64,000 nucleotides of DNA from Pseudoglutamicibacter albus (lineage in GTDB: Bacteria; Actinomycetota; Actinomycetes; Actinomycetales; Micrococcaceae), in contig NZ_JAKRCW010000008.1 in NCBI RefSeq assembly GCF_022346425.1, positions 40,789 through 104,788 on the forward strand. Reading direction: 5' to 3'. Positions 8,795 to 17,111 of the stretch are shown piece after piece. The notes under the pieces are model-generated. The model searched no databases. It was not told the DNA's origin and worked only from the letters and a program-made list of their open reading frames with translations. Positions within the stretch are counted from its first letter, which is position 1. Each line of letters begins with the position of its first letter. The translations under genes and the position numbers were made by a program.

Positions 8795-8866
8795 CTGGGA
8801 TACCAGGACTCGAACCTAGAATAACTGAACCAGAATCAGTCGTGTTGCCAATTACACCATATCCCA
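8795..8866 (-). tRNA. tRNA-Gln(CTG)
   Basis: A 72-base cloverleaf: acceptor TGGGATA paired with TATCCCA, discriminator G73 as is usual for tRNA-Gln, anticodon stem ACTGA/TCAGT with loop TTCTGGT giving CTG (codon CAG), and T-loop GTTCGAGTC. CCA is not encoded. It sits between gltX and the tRNA-Glu pair. Confidence 0.96.
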
Positions 8867-9024
8867 ATGTGCACTACAGCGTAGCACGATCAATATGAAT
8901 TCTCATATTCAATTATGCTTACCCGGTTTTGCGAATCAGTATTCTCAAACTGCTAGCATTCACCGAGTGTTTTTCGTTGCGATCAAATGTTTTCTCGCGA
9001 CGGCATGCGATTGTCTAGCCTACC

Positions 9025-9067
9025 CGAGACGAGGGAGGAAACCAAATCGGCTTCCTCCCTCGTGTCG
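9025..9067. terminator. Hairpin after gltX
   Basis: A 16 bp stem with one mismatch (9025-9040 with 9052-9067, core GACGAGGGAGGAA) has an 11-base loop and starts about 20 bases past the gltX stop. There is no T-run on the minus strand. The A/T-rich stretch 8867-9024 beyond it probably holds the tRNA-Gln promoter, but I could not fix its boxes. Confidence 0.7.
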
Positions 9068-9088
9068 AACGCCACATTAACGCCGGGT

Positions 9089-10600
9089 TTACTCCGCGTG
9101 GTTCTCGCGGAATGCACGCAGCCGCGCCAGGGTTGATTCTTTACCCAGAATTTCGAGGGATTCGAACAGTGGCGGGGACACCCGATGCCCGGAAACAGCG
9201 GTGCGGACCGGGCCGAACGCTAGGCGTGGCTTGAGCCCAAGGCCATCAATGAGGCTTTCCCGCAGGGCTTGCTCGATGTTGTCTACCGTGAACTCGGAGA
9301 CCTTCTCGAGCGCGTCCGCTGCAACGTCGATGACCTCGCCCAGGTTCTCTGGCATGCGCTTGAGGGCGTCGTCATCCATCGTGATCTCAGCGTCTGGCTT
9401 GAACAGGAAGTCCAGCATCTTAGGCGCCTCGCCCAACAGTTGCATGCGTTCCTGGACCAGAGGCGCCGCCGCTTCAAGGATGCGCTGTTCGTCTTGTGTC
9501 AGCGGGTCCGAGACAAGCTCAGCGTTTCGCAGGTACGGGATCAAACGTTCAATGAAAACTTCAGGCGAAAGCCTACGGATGTGCGTTCCGTTGATGGCTT
9601 CGGCTTTCTTGACATCAAAGCGGGCAGGGTTGGGCTGTACATCCTTGATGTCAAAGGCCTTGACCATCTCCTCCGTCGTGAAGATGTCCTCATCCCCGGA
9701 GATCGCCCACCCCAGCAACGCGAGATAGTTGACGAGGCCTTCCTTGATGAAGCCGGCGTCGCGCAGGTTGAACAGCGATGATTCCGGGTCACGCTTGGAC
9801 AGCTTCTTATTGCCCTGCCCCATGACGTATGGCATGTGGCCGAAACGCGGCAGGTATTCAGCGATCCCCAGCTCAATCAGCGCGCGGTAGAGCGCGATCT
9901 GACGTGGGGTCGAGGACAAGATATCTTCGCCGCGCAGAACGTGCGTGACACCCATGAGCGCGTCATCAACCGGGTTGACCAGCGTATACAGAGGCGCGCC
10001 GTTGGCGCGGGCCACCACGAAGTCAGGAACCGAACCGGCTGGGAACGTGATCTCACCGCGGATGAGGTCCTCGAACGTAATGTCCTCGTCCGGCATCCGC
10101 AGACGGAACACGGGCTTGCGGCCCTCGTCACGGAAGGCTTGCTTCTGTTCCTCGGTGAGGTCGCGATCGTAGTTGTCATAGCCTAACTGGACGTCCTGCC
10201 CAGCTGCCTGGCGGCGTGCCTTGACTTCCTCCGGGGTCGAGAAGTCCTCATACACGTATCCGCCGTCAATCAGCTTGCGCAGAATATCAGCGTAAATATC
10301 CATGCGCTGGGACTGGCGGTACGGTTCTTGCGGCCCGCCCACTCGGATGCCTTCGTCCCAGTCGATCCCGAGCCATTCCATCGCGTCGATGACCTGGTTG
10401 AAAGACTCTTCAGAGTCACGCGCGGCATCCGTGTCCTCGATGCGGAAAATCAAGGTTCCGCCCGTGTGACGCGCATAAGCCCAGTTGAACAGGGCGGTAC
10501 GGACCATACCGACGTGCGGGGTGCCGGTGGGCGAAGGGCAGAAACGAACGCGAACAGGAGTTGAATCGGAAACCGTAGGAAGCGACGCAGTAAAGCTCAT
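9089..10600 (-). CDS. gltX: Glutamate--tRNA ligase (probably non-discriminating)
   Basis: Class I aminoacyl-tRNA synthetase that attaches glutamate to tRNA-Glu. In actinobacteria without GlnRS it also misacylates tRNA-Gln for GatCAB amidation. The 503 residues include [19 protein letters not shown] (the HIGH signature, here HVGM) and NKKLSKRDP (KMSKS signature). The C-terminal anticodon-binding helices look complete. It lies directly before tRNA-Gln and two tRNA-Glu genes, i.e. all its substrates. Its 5' gap to the FAH gene holds a degenerate 16-17 bp repeat. Non-discriminating activity is inferred from the lineage. Confidence 0.95.
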   Translation of the reverse strand: MSFTASLPTVSDSTPVRVRFCPSPTGTPHVGMVRTALFNWAYARHTGGTLIFRIEDTDAARDSEESFNQVIDAMEWLGIDWDEGIRVGGPQEPYRQSQRMDIYADILRKLIDGGYVYEDFSTPEEVKARRQAAGQDVQLGYDNYDRDLTEEQKQAFRDEGRKPVFRLRMPDEDITFEDLIRGEITFPAGSVPDFVVARANGAPLYTLVNPVDDALMGVTHVLRGEDILSSTPRQIALYRALIELGIAEYLPRFGHMPYVMGQGNKKLSKRDPESSLFNLRDAGFIKEGLVNYLALLGWAISGDEDIFTTEEMVKAFDIKDVQPNPARFDVKKAEAINGTHIRRLSPEVFIERLIPYLRNAELVSDPLTQDEQRILEAAAPLVQERMQLLGEAPKMLDFLFKPDAEITMDDDALKRMPENLGEVIDVAADALEKVSEFTVDNIEQALRESLIDGLGLKPRLAFGPVRTAVSGHRVSPPLFESLEILGKESTLARLRAFRENHAE

Positions 10601-10627
10601 GATCCTTTATCTTAGTAGGTCGTTATC

Positions 10628-10693
10628 AACGATGAGGGCAACCAACGATGAAGACAAGCACCGAAGCGAGGCAAGCACCGATGCGGGGCCGCC
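10628..10693. repeat. 4 x 16-17 bp degenerate repeat upstream of gltX
   Basis: The units AACGATGAGGGCAACC, AACGATGAAGACAAGC, ACCGAAGCGAGGCAAGC and ACCGATGCGGGGCCGCC follow each other between the FAH stop and the gltX start. Divergence rises along the array. No coding role is apparent. Confidence 0.65.
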
Positions 10694-10710
10694 AACCGTG
10701 CGGTTGCCGG

Positions 10711-11469
10711 CTACATCACGCGATTCGATAGCGTGCCGATGCCTTCGATGGTGACCTCAACGGTCTGCCCCTCCTGCAGCAGCCCAACGCCTGCCGGGGT
10801 TCCGGTGAGCAGCACATCGCCTGGAAGCAGCGTGAACGCTTCGGAGGCTTGCGCGATCAGGCCCGCGACCTGGGTCAGCATGTCACGGGTATTGCCGTCT
10901 TGGACCGTCTTGCCATCCACTGTGGTGGTGATCACCAACGCATCAGGGTCCACTTCGGTCTCGATCCACGGACCCAATGGAACCGACCCGTCAAAGCCTT
11001 TAGCACGGGACCATTGACCATCGTTGCGTTGGGCGTCCCTCGCGGTGAGGTCATTGGCGATCGTGTACCCGAACACGACCTCGTGGGCGTTCTCCGGCGG
11101 GACGTCTTTACAGATCCGGCCGATCACAACAGCGAGCTCCCCCTCGTAGGAGATCTCATCGGAGAAATCCGGGAACCGGATGGGCTCTCCCGGCCCCAAA
11201 ACCGCGGTGTTCGGGATCAGGAACATGACTGGCCGGGCGGGGGCTTCCCCACCCATCTCGCGGGCGTGTTCGGCATAGTTTTTGCCGAAACCCACAACCT
11301 TGGAACGCGGGATTATCGGCGCGACCAAACGCACATCATCTAATGCGTGCACGGTCTGGGTTGGCTGGACGCCGTGGAAGAACGGGTCACCAGCTAGCTC
11401 GATAACCTGCTCGTCTTCCACGAGTCCATAGAACGGATCATCATCAATGACACAACGGGCAATACGCAT
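10711..11469 (-). CDS. Fumarylacetoacetate hydrolase (FAH) family protein
   Basis: A 252-residue cytosolic metal-dependent enzyme of the FAH fold. Family residues are seen in SKVVGFGKNYAEHAREMG, YEGELAVVIGR (metal-binding acid residues) and GYTIANDLTARDAQRNDGQW; the C-terminus has LLTGTPAGVG. Members act as 2-hydroxyhepta-2,4-dienedioate isomerases, acylpyruvases or oxaloacetate decarboxylases, and sequence alone does not decide the substrate. Its place between ilvE and gltX is common in Arthrobacter relatives and gives no functional hint. Confidence 0.88.
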   Translation of the reverse strand: MRIARCVIDDDPFYGLVEDEQVIELAGDPFFHGVQPTQTVHALDDVRLVAPIIPRSKVVGFGKNYAEHAREMGGEAPARPVMFLIPNTAVLGPGEPIRFPDFSDEISYEGELAVVIGRICKDVPPENAHEVVFGYTIANDLTARDAQRNDGQWSRAKGFDGSVPLGPWIETEVDPDALVITTTVDGKTVQDGNTRDMLTQVAGLIAQASEAFTLLPGDVLLTGTPAGVGLLQEGQTVEVTIEGIGTLSNRVM

Positions 11470-11532
11470 GAAACCAGCCTACTGGGTCTACTGGAGCTCA
11501 GTTGGGTGCGGGGATGTCAAGGGGCTGCGCGG

Positions 11533-12615
11533 TCAGGCGAGCTGGTGCAGCCATCCGCGTGTGTCATCGACCGCACCGGTCTGTACACCGAGGAGGTCGT
11601 GACGGATTGTTGCCCACACGCCATCGTGCTTCACTTCCGGCATCGTGAGGGTCATGTCACGGCCGCGTAGCTGCGAGATCGGTGTGATGACTGCGGCGGT
11701 TCCGCACGCGAATACTTCATCGAGGGTTCCTTCATCGAGGCGCTGTTTCCACTCACCGAGTGTGAAGGTGCGTTCCTCGACAGCCAGGCCCTTCTCTTGT
11801 GCGAGCTCAAGCACTGAGGAGCGCGTTATGCCGTGTAGGATTGTGCCGTCCAACGCTGGGGTGACTAGAGTCTTGCCGTTATCGATCACGAAGAACACGT
11901 TCATGCCGCCGAGTTCCTGGACCGCGTGATCGTTTGTTGGGTCGGTGAAGATGACCTGTTGGCACTCGTTGGCCTCAGCTTCGAGTTGGGCGATGAGCGA
12001 GGCCGCATAGTTGCCGCCGCACTTGGCTTCGCCGGTACCTCCGTGACCTGCGCGGGCATAGGTTTCAGAGAGCCAAATCTGAACCGGTTTAAGCTCGCCG
12101 CCAAAGTAGTTACCGGCAGGTGAGGCGATCACGCGGAACTCATAACGATGCGATGGCCGCACCCCCAGGAACGCTTCGGTTGCGATCATGAACGGTCGCA
12201 AGTACAGCGATTCGCCGTCACCGTCTGGGATCCACGCCTCATCAGCGCTCACAAGTTCCTTGATCGCCTGCAGGAAGACGTCTACCGGCAGTTCGGGCAT
12301 TCCCAAACGGACCGCTGAGCGGTTCAGACGGCGTGAGTTGGATTCGGGACGGAAGCTGTACGCGCCGCCGTCCTTGTGGCGGTAGGCTTTGAGCCCTTCG
12401 AAGATTTCTTGGCCGTAGTGCAGAACAGCGGCGGCCGGGTTAAGTGTGACCGGGCCATATGGAACTACCCGCGCGCTGTGCCAGCCCTTGTCAATATCCC
12501 AGTCGATAATGACTTGGTGGTCCGTGTAGTGGGTTCCGAAACCTGGGTCTTGCAGGATCTTTGAGCGTTCCTCGTCCGAGGTCGGGTTGATCGTGAGCGT
12601 GCGGGTGAATTCCAC
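11533..12615 (-). CDS. ilvE: Branched-chain amino acid aminotransferase
   Basis: PLP enzyme for the last step of valine, leucine and isoleucine synthesis. Class IV aminotransferase fold; the PLP lysine lies in GTGEAKCGGNYAASL, and YGQEIFEGLKAYRH is the family signature. I chose GTG 12615 (360 residues, VEFTRTLTINPTSDEER), which has GGAG seven bases upstream and matches family length. The frame extends to ATG 12702, but that 29-residue extension is Arg/Thr/Ser-rich and lacks a properly spaced ribosome site. leuB lies upstream on the same strand. Confidence 0.93.
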   Translation of the reverse strand: MEFTRTLTINPTSDEERSKILQDPGFGTHYTDHQVIIDWDIDKGWHSARVVPYGPVTLNPAAAVLHYGQEIFEGLKAYRHKDGGAYSFRPESNSRRLNRSAVRLGMPELPVDVFLQAIKELVSADEAWIPDGDGESLYLRPFMIATEAFLGVRPSHRYEFRVIASPAGNYFGGELKPVQIWLSETYARAGHGGTGEAKCGGNYAASLIAQLEAEANECQQVIFTDPTNDHAVQELGGMNVFFVIDNGKTLVTPALDGTILHGITRSSVLELAQEKGLAVEERTFTLGEWKQRLDEGTLDEVFACGTAAVITPISQLRGRDMTLTMPEVKHDGVWATIRHDLLGVQTGAVDDTRGWLHQLA

Positions 12616-12778
12616 TGTTGTGCTCCAGTTCCGATACGTTTCGCCGCTCTTGGTGGCGGCTCGTGATGTGTTTGTGCGGCGACACAGACGCTGAGTCTGC
12701 ATGCACCTCTAGGTAACCCTAGTCCCGCGCCTACCCTATGCGGTAGAGCAAGACCGATGATGGGAGTTTGAGGCCGCG

Positions 12779-13843
12779 CTATGCGCTCAGTTGCGCGATG
12801 ATCGCATCGCCGATTTCGGTTGTGGCTCGCTGCGGCGCGGCGGGCGCATCAACGAGTGCCGCGAGGTCGCGTTCGACTGCCGCTTCGATCGCGTCGGCTT
12901 GCTCGCATAGCCCTACGTGGCGCAACAGGAGTGCACCGGAGAGGATCGCGGCGGTCGGGTCTGCGATGTTCTTTCCTGCGATGTCTGGCGCGGATCCGTG
13001 GACTGGCTCGAACATCGACGGCGCGGTTCCATCCACGTTGATGTTGCCGGAGGAGGCGAGCCCGATGCCGCCGGTGACGGCTCCTGCGAGGTCGGTGAGG
13101 ATGTCGCCAAAGAGGTTATCGGTCACGATCACGTCAAAGCGGGCTGGGTCTGTGACCATGAAGATGGTTGCCGCGTCGACGTGCAGGTAGTCCACGATGA
13201 CGTCTGGATAGTTGGTGGCTTCTTCGTTGACGATGCGGTTCCAGAGCTTGCCGGCGTTGACCAAAACATTGTGTTTGTGGACCAGCGTGAGCTTCTTGCG
13301 GCGTGCGTTGGCGCGTTGGAAGGCGTCGCGGACTACGCGGCGGACGCCGTGGGCCGTGTTGATGGATACTTCGGTTGCGATCTCGTGCTCGGTTCCCGTT
13401 TTGAATTGGCCGCCGTTACCTGCATAGAGGCCTTCGGTTCCTTCGCGGACCACAACAAAGTCGATCTGGCCGGGTTCGCTCAGTGGGCTCACGGAGCCTG
13501 GGAAGAGCCTGGATGGGCGCAGGTTCACGGCGTGATCGAAGGCGAATCGAAGCTTGAGCAGGATCTCGCGCTCGAGGATGCCTGATGGGATCCGTTCATC
13601 GTTGGGGGCGGCACCTACCGCGCCGAAGAGGATCGCTTGGTGCTCACGGAGTTGCTCGAGGGTTTCCGTGGTGAGGGTTTCTCCGGTTTCGAGCCAGTGC
13701 TCGGCGCCGAGGTTGTATTCGGTGGTCGCTACGTCAACATCGGTGTTCTCCAGCGATGCCATGATGACTCTGAGGGCTTGGCTAACAACTTCGGGGCCGA
13801 TGCCGTCGCCGGGGATCACTGCCAAATCAAGTGTGCGCGTCAT
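12779..13843 (-). CDS. leuB: 3-isopropylmalate dehydrogenase
   Basis: Oxidative decarboxylation of 3-isopropylmalate in leucine synthesis, NAD-dependent. The 354 residues start [19 protein letters not shown]. They contain the metal-binding region [14 protein letters not shown] and [29 protein letters not shown], plus [27 protein letters not shown] 13855 is an in-frame alternative start. It is divergent from the histidine kinase gene; the intervening 177 bp has no clear operator. Confidence 0.95.
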   Translation of the reverse strand: MTRTLDLAVIPGDGIGPEVVSQALRVIMASLENTDVDVATTEYNLGAEHWLETGETLTTETLEQLREHQAILFGAVGAAPNDERIPSGILEREILLKLRFAFDHAVNLRPSRLFPGSVSPLSEPGQIDFVVVREGTEGLYAGNGGQFKTGTEHEIATEVSINTAHGVRRVVRDAFQRANARRKKLTLVHKHNVLVNAGKLWNRIVNEEATNYPDVIVDYLHVDAATIFMVTDPARFDVIVTDNLFGDILTDLAGAVTGGIGLASSGNINVDGTAPSMFEPVHGSAPDIAGKNIADPTAAILSGALLLRHVGLCEQADAIEAAVERDLAALVDAPAAPQRATTEIGDAIIAQLSA

Positions 13844-14020
13844 GGTTTCCACCATACGCCCTCGTCCACAATATGAGCCAACATCCCACTATGTGGGACG
13901 CGTTTATGACAGCCTCGGCACAGCACGGCTATGCACCCAAGCACCGTCGCTCCGTGGCGCCACCGCGACTCATACCTGAGTCGCAGTCAAAAGTGCCTTT
14001 TACTCACTAGAGTGAGGTGT

Positions 14021-15433
14021 ATGACCCAGACCCCTAGCACTCGCCCAGGCAGGATAAGGCGCACGGAAACCTGGATCCGCACCCACCCGGTGAGGATCGA
14101 TATAATGCAAGCCACCGGCATGGCCCTGATCATCAGTTTCATGTTCTGGGTAGCAGGTCCTATCGTGCTGGGGCCGCACTTGCCAGACCAAGATTCGGGT
14201 AATTATTATGAGGGCGCGCTTGCGTTGCCATTTTGGCCGAAGTTCCCCTATCCCGTGCGTCAAGGCACCATACTTCTGGTGGGGCTGGCGTTGTGCGTCG
14301 CGTGGGCTATTCGCCGTTATAACCCGGGTGCTGCGCTGATAACCGCGGTGATCGCATGCCTTGTCCAGGTGTGCGTTGTCGCCGACGCGAAACCCACGCT
14401 GATCCTCGTGCCGCTCATTATTTATTCTTCTGCCGCGCATGGGAGCCGCTGGGTCTCGAACGCGGCTTTAGTGGCAGGGCTTCTCGGCTCCGTTTTAGCG
14501 ATCATATTCTTTTTAGCGCACGATGAAGAGTATTTGAAAGCCGCTGACTACGTGGCCGCGCTGATTGGGCATTGGCTCGTCGTGGCGGTCGCGTGGCTTC
14601 TCGGTCGGCTCTCTTTTGAACGGCGGGCACGCGTGGAGACCGAAAAGCTGCGCATGAAGAGGCTTATCGACGAGCAGATCAGGGAGCGTGAATTCGCTGC
14701 AGCGGATGAGCGGCGTCGTATTGCTCGGGAGATGCACGATGTGGTGGCTCATTCGCTCTCGGTCATCGTGACGCAGGCAGACGGCGGCAGGTACGCGGCC
14801 GTACAGCGTCCGGAAGTAGCGTGCGAGGTTTTGGAGACGATCTCTCAAACGGGGCGTGAAGCGTTGACCGAGATGCGCTCTCTGTTGGGTGTTTTGAGGG
14901 ATGAGGGCGATGAGGCCCGCAGAGCCCCCGCCCCTGGTTTTGATCGGCTTGATGAACTCGCCTACACCGCGAGCGCGAGTGGCATTGAGACATCGATTGA
15001 GTGGAAGCATTCCCCTGCCGGTACCTTGCCTCCCGGTGCTGAGTTGGCGGTGTATCGGATTGTTCAAGAGGCGTTGACGAATGTTCGTAAGCACGCGGTT
15101 GCGCCTACGCGTACGGATGTTGTTTTGACGTGGATGGCCGGTGGGCTTGCGGTGACGGTGGCCAATGATTCGCAGGTGCGGGGCGATTCGGCGCAGCATC
15201 ATTCGACACAGGGCGATTCGGCACAGCATCATTCGGTGGCAGATGCTTCGGGGGCGCAGCGTCCGGTGACTGTTGGGGTTGCTGCCGCGTTGCCCTCGAG
15301 TGGGCGAGGGCAGGTTGGTATGCGTGAGCGGGCTGAGCTGTATGGGGGTAAGGTTGCTTTCTCGGTTTTGCCTGGGGGCTATCAGGTGTATGCGTTCATC
15401 CCGTATGCCTCGGATGAGCTTGCTAGTGCGTGA
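14021..15433 (+). CDS. NarL/DesK-type sensor histidine kinase
   Basis: Membrane sensor of a two-component system. The 470-residue protein has several hydrophobic segments in its first 200 residues and no large extracellular domain, suggesting an intramembrane sensor. The HisKA_3 phospho-acceptor is His239 in REMHDVVAHS. The HATPase part has YRIVQEALTNVRKHA and a late GQVGMRERAELYGGKV glycine motif. Between them lies a repeated insertion GDSAQHHSTQ/GDSAQHHS coded by a 30 bp duplication. ATG 14021 is preferred over an upstream frame from 13931. The response regulator follows after 88 bases. Confidence 0.87.
   Translation: MTQTPSTRPGRIRRTETWIRTHPVRIDIMQATGMALIISFMFWVAGPIVLGPHLPDQDSGNYYEGALALPFWPKFPYPVRQGTILLVGLALCVAWAIRRYNPGAALITAVIACLVQVCVVADAKPTLILVPLIIYSSAAHGSRWVSNAALVAGLLGSVLAIIFFLAHDEEYLKAADYVAALIGHWLVVAVAWLLGRLSFERRARVETEKLRMKRLIDEQIREREFAAADERRRIAREMHDVVAHSLSVIVTQADGGRYAAVQRPEVACEVLETISQTGREALTEMRSLLGVLRDEGDEARRAPAPGFDRLDELAYTASASGIETSIEWKHSPAGTLPPGAELAVYRIVQEALTNVRKHAVAPTRTDVVLTWMAGGLAVTVANDSQVRGDSAQHHSTQGDSAQHHSVADASGAQRPVTVGVAAALPSSGRGQVGMRERAELYGGKVAFSVLPGGYQVYAFIPYASDELASA
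15181..15234. repeat. 30 bp in-frame duplication in the kinase gene
   Basis: GGGCGATTCG followed by CAGCATCATTCG occurs at 15181 and again at 15211, with one base difference in the shared core. It inserts a second GDSAQHHS segment into the loop of the ATPase domain. The His/Ser/Gln-rich loop should be surface-exposed, so the duplication is probably tolerated. Confidence 0.75.
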
Positions 15434-15521
15434 GCACGCGATCCTTGAATCAGTAAATCGTTAGGTATGAAAGTGATTGAGCCGAGCTTGGGCTTGGAAG
15501 GTCGTGGGTTTGGAGGGTTCC

Positions 15522-16220
15522 ATGGAGCGGATTAAGGTTGCGCTGGTTGATGATCAGCAGTTGGTGCGTTCTGGTTTTCGGATGTTGATTGATTCGCAGC
15601 CTGATTTGTGTGTGGTTGCGGAGGCCTCTGATGGTCTTGCGGTGTGCAGGCCGCCGGCAAGTGGTGCCTCTGTTGGTGATGCGGATGTTGTTTTGATGGA
15701 TATCCGTATGCCTGGAATGGATGGGATTGCCGCGACCACGCAGTTGCTTTCGGATGCGGCTCGGCGTGGTGTGGAGGCCCCGCGGGTTTTGATTCTGACG
15801 ACGTTTGATTTGGATGAGTACGTTCTTGATGCGATTTCGGCTGGTGCTGCCGGGTTCTTGCTTAAGGATGTTCCTCCGGAGGATCTGCTGGAGGCGATCC
15901 GCACTGTGTTCCATGGTGGTGCGGTGGTTGCGCCGAGTTCTACTAAGCGGCTTCTGGATCATATGGCGCCTCTTTTGCGTTCTCAGGCTCAACAAGACGG
16001 GGCGTCAGCTCAGGATCTTCTGGAGCTTCTGACTGCACGGGAGGCTGAGGTTTTCAAGCTCATGGCTGAGGGCTTCTCTAACACGGAGATCGCTGAGCAG
16101 TTGTGTTTGTCTGAGGCCACCGTCAAGACACACGTGGGCCGTGTTTTGTCCAAGCTTGAGGTCCGTGACCGCGTTCAGGCTGTCGTCCTTGCGTATAAAA
16201 CAGGCGTCGTGACCCCTTAA
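15522..16220 (+). CDS. LuxR-type response regulator
   Basis: A 232-residue DNA-binding response regulator, partner of the kinase just upstream. The receiver domain has DDQQ near the start, phospho-acceptor Asp60 in LMDIRMPGMDG, and KDVPPEDLLEAI. The output domain is a LuxR HTH (LTAREAEVFKLMAEGFSNTEIAEQLCLSEATVKTHVGRV). A short extra loop (CRPPASGASVGDA) precedes the phosphorylation strand. ATG 15522 has GGAGG six bases upstream. A strong terminator follows. The ABC exporter downstream is the most likely target or signal partner (inference). Confidence 0.9.
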   Translation: MERIKVALVDDQQLVRSGFRMLIDSQPDLCVVAEASDGLAVCRPPASGASVGDADVVLMDIRMPGMDGIAATTQLLSDAARRGVEAPRVLILTTFDLDEYVLDAISAGAAGFLLKDVPPEDLLEAIRTVFHGGAVVAPSSTKRLLDHMAPLLRSQAQQDGASAQDLLELLTAREAEVFKLMAEGFSNTEIAEQLCLSEATVKTHVGRVLSKLEVRDRVQAVVLAYKTGVVTP

Positions 16221-16243
16221 GCAGGTCATCTGTTGCCGTTTCG

Positions 16244-16275
16244 AGGCCATGTCATACCTGAGTATGACATGGCCT
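16244..16275. terminator. Intrinsic terminator after the response regulator
   Basis: A perfect 14 bp stem (AGGCCATGTCATAC at 16244-16257 with 16262-16275) has the four-base loop CTGA and is followed by TGCGTTTTTCC. It separates the two-component operon from the ABC exporter, which therefore needs its own promoter. Confidence 0.9.
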
Positions 16276-16334
16276 TGCGTTTTTCCATCCTGGTGGTCGA
16301 TGATCACAGATCGCGTGGAAATTACTGTAGAAGC

Positions 16335-17111
16335 ATGACTACACAACCTCCATCATCTGAAGCACACATCGGTTCGCACGCGGCTCAGCCGGCAGTTGCA
16401 GCATGGAATCTCACCAAGATCTTTGGTGAGGGCTCTACTCAGGTCACGGCTTTGAACAACGTGACTGTGGGTTTTACCCGCGGTAGGTTCACCGCGATCA
16501 TGGGCCCTTCGGGTTCGGGTAAGTCCACGTTGATGCACATGCTGGCAACCCTGGATCGCCCTACGAGCGGGGCATTGTCACTGGGTGATACTCGCGTGGA
16601 CACCATGAATGAAGACGAGCAGACCCGTATGCGCCGCGAGCGCGTGGGTTTCGTGTTCCAGGCGTTCAACTTGGTCCCTACCTTGACCGCCAAGCAGAAC
16701 ATTCTGCTTCCGCTTGAGCTTGCAGAACAAAAGCCGGACATGGCTTGGTTCAACGAGCTCGTTGAGCGTTTGGGCTTGAGCGAACGTTTGAACCACAAGC
16801 CACACGAGCTCTCGGGTGGCCAGCAGCAGCGTGTTGCTGTGGCACGTGCATTGCTGTCCCGTCCCGATGTGATCTTCGGTGACGAGCCGACCGGTAACTT
16901 GGATTCGGAGTCCGGTAGCGAGGTGCTGACCTTGTTGCAGCGCGCAGCGCACGAATACGGCCAGACCGTAATCATGGTGACGCACGACCCGCAGGCTGCT
17001 TCCTACGCTGACCGTGTCTTGTTGCTCTCTGACGGTGTTATTGCCGGCGAGATCAATCACCCGACAGCCCAGGGTGTGGCTGAAGCACTCGCTCAGTTGG
17101 GGGCCAAATAA
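16335..17111 (+). CDS. MacB/LolD-type ABC transporter ATPase
   Basis: A 258-residue ATPase that energises the adjacent FtsX-like permease. Walker [11 protein letters not shown]-loop in [10 protein letters not shown], signature [15 protein letters not shown], Walker [15 protein letters not shown] and H-loop VMVTHDP are all intact. The start is ATG 16335; no ribosome site precedes it and a possible -10 box (TACTGT) is only a few bases upstream, so the mRNA may be leaderless. Its stop overlaps the permease start as TAATG. Such pairs next to two-component systems often export or sense cell-wall-active compounds; the substrate is unknown. Confidence 0.92.
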   Translation: MTTQPPSSEAHIGSHAAQPAVAAWNLTKIFGEGSTQVTALNNVTVGFTRGRFTAIMGPSGSGKSTLMHMLATLDRPTSGALSLGDTRVDTMNEDEQTRMRRERVGFVFQAFNLVPTLTAKQNILLPLELAEQKPDMAWFNELVERLGLSERLNHKPHELSGGQQQRVAVARALLSRPDVIFGDEPTGNLDSESGSEVLTLLQRAAHEYGQTVIMVTHDPQAASYADRVLLLSDGVIAGEINHPTAQGVAEALAQLGAK

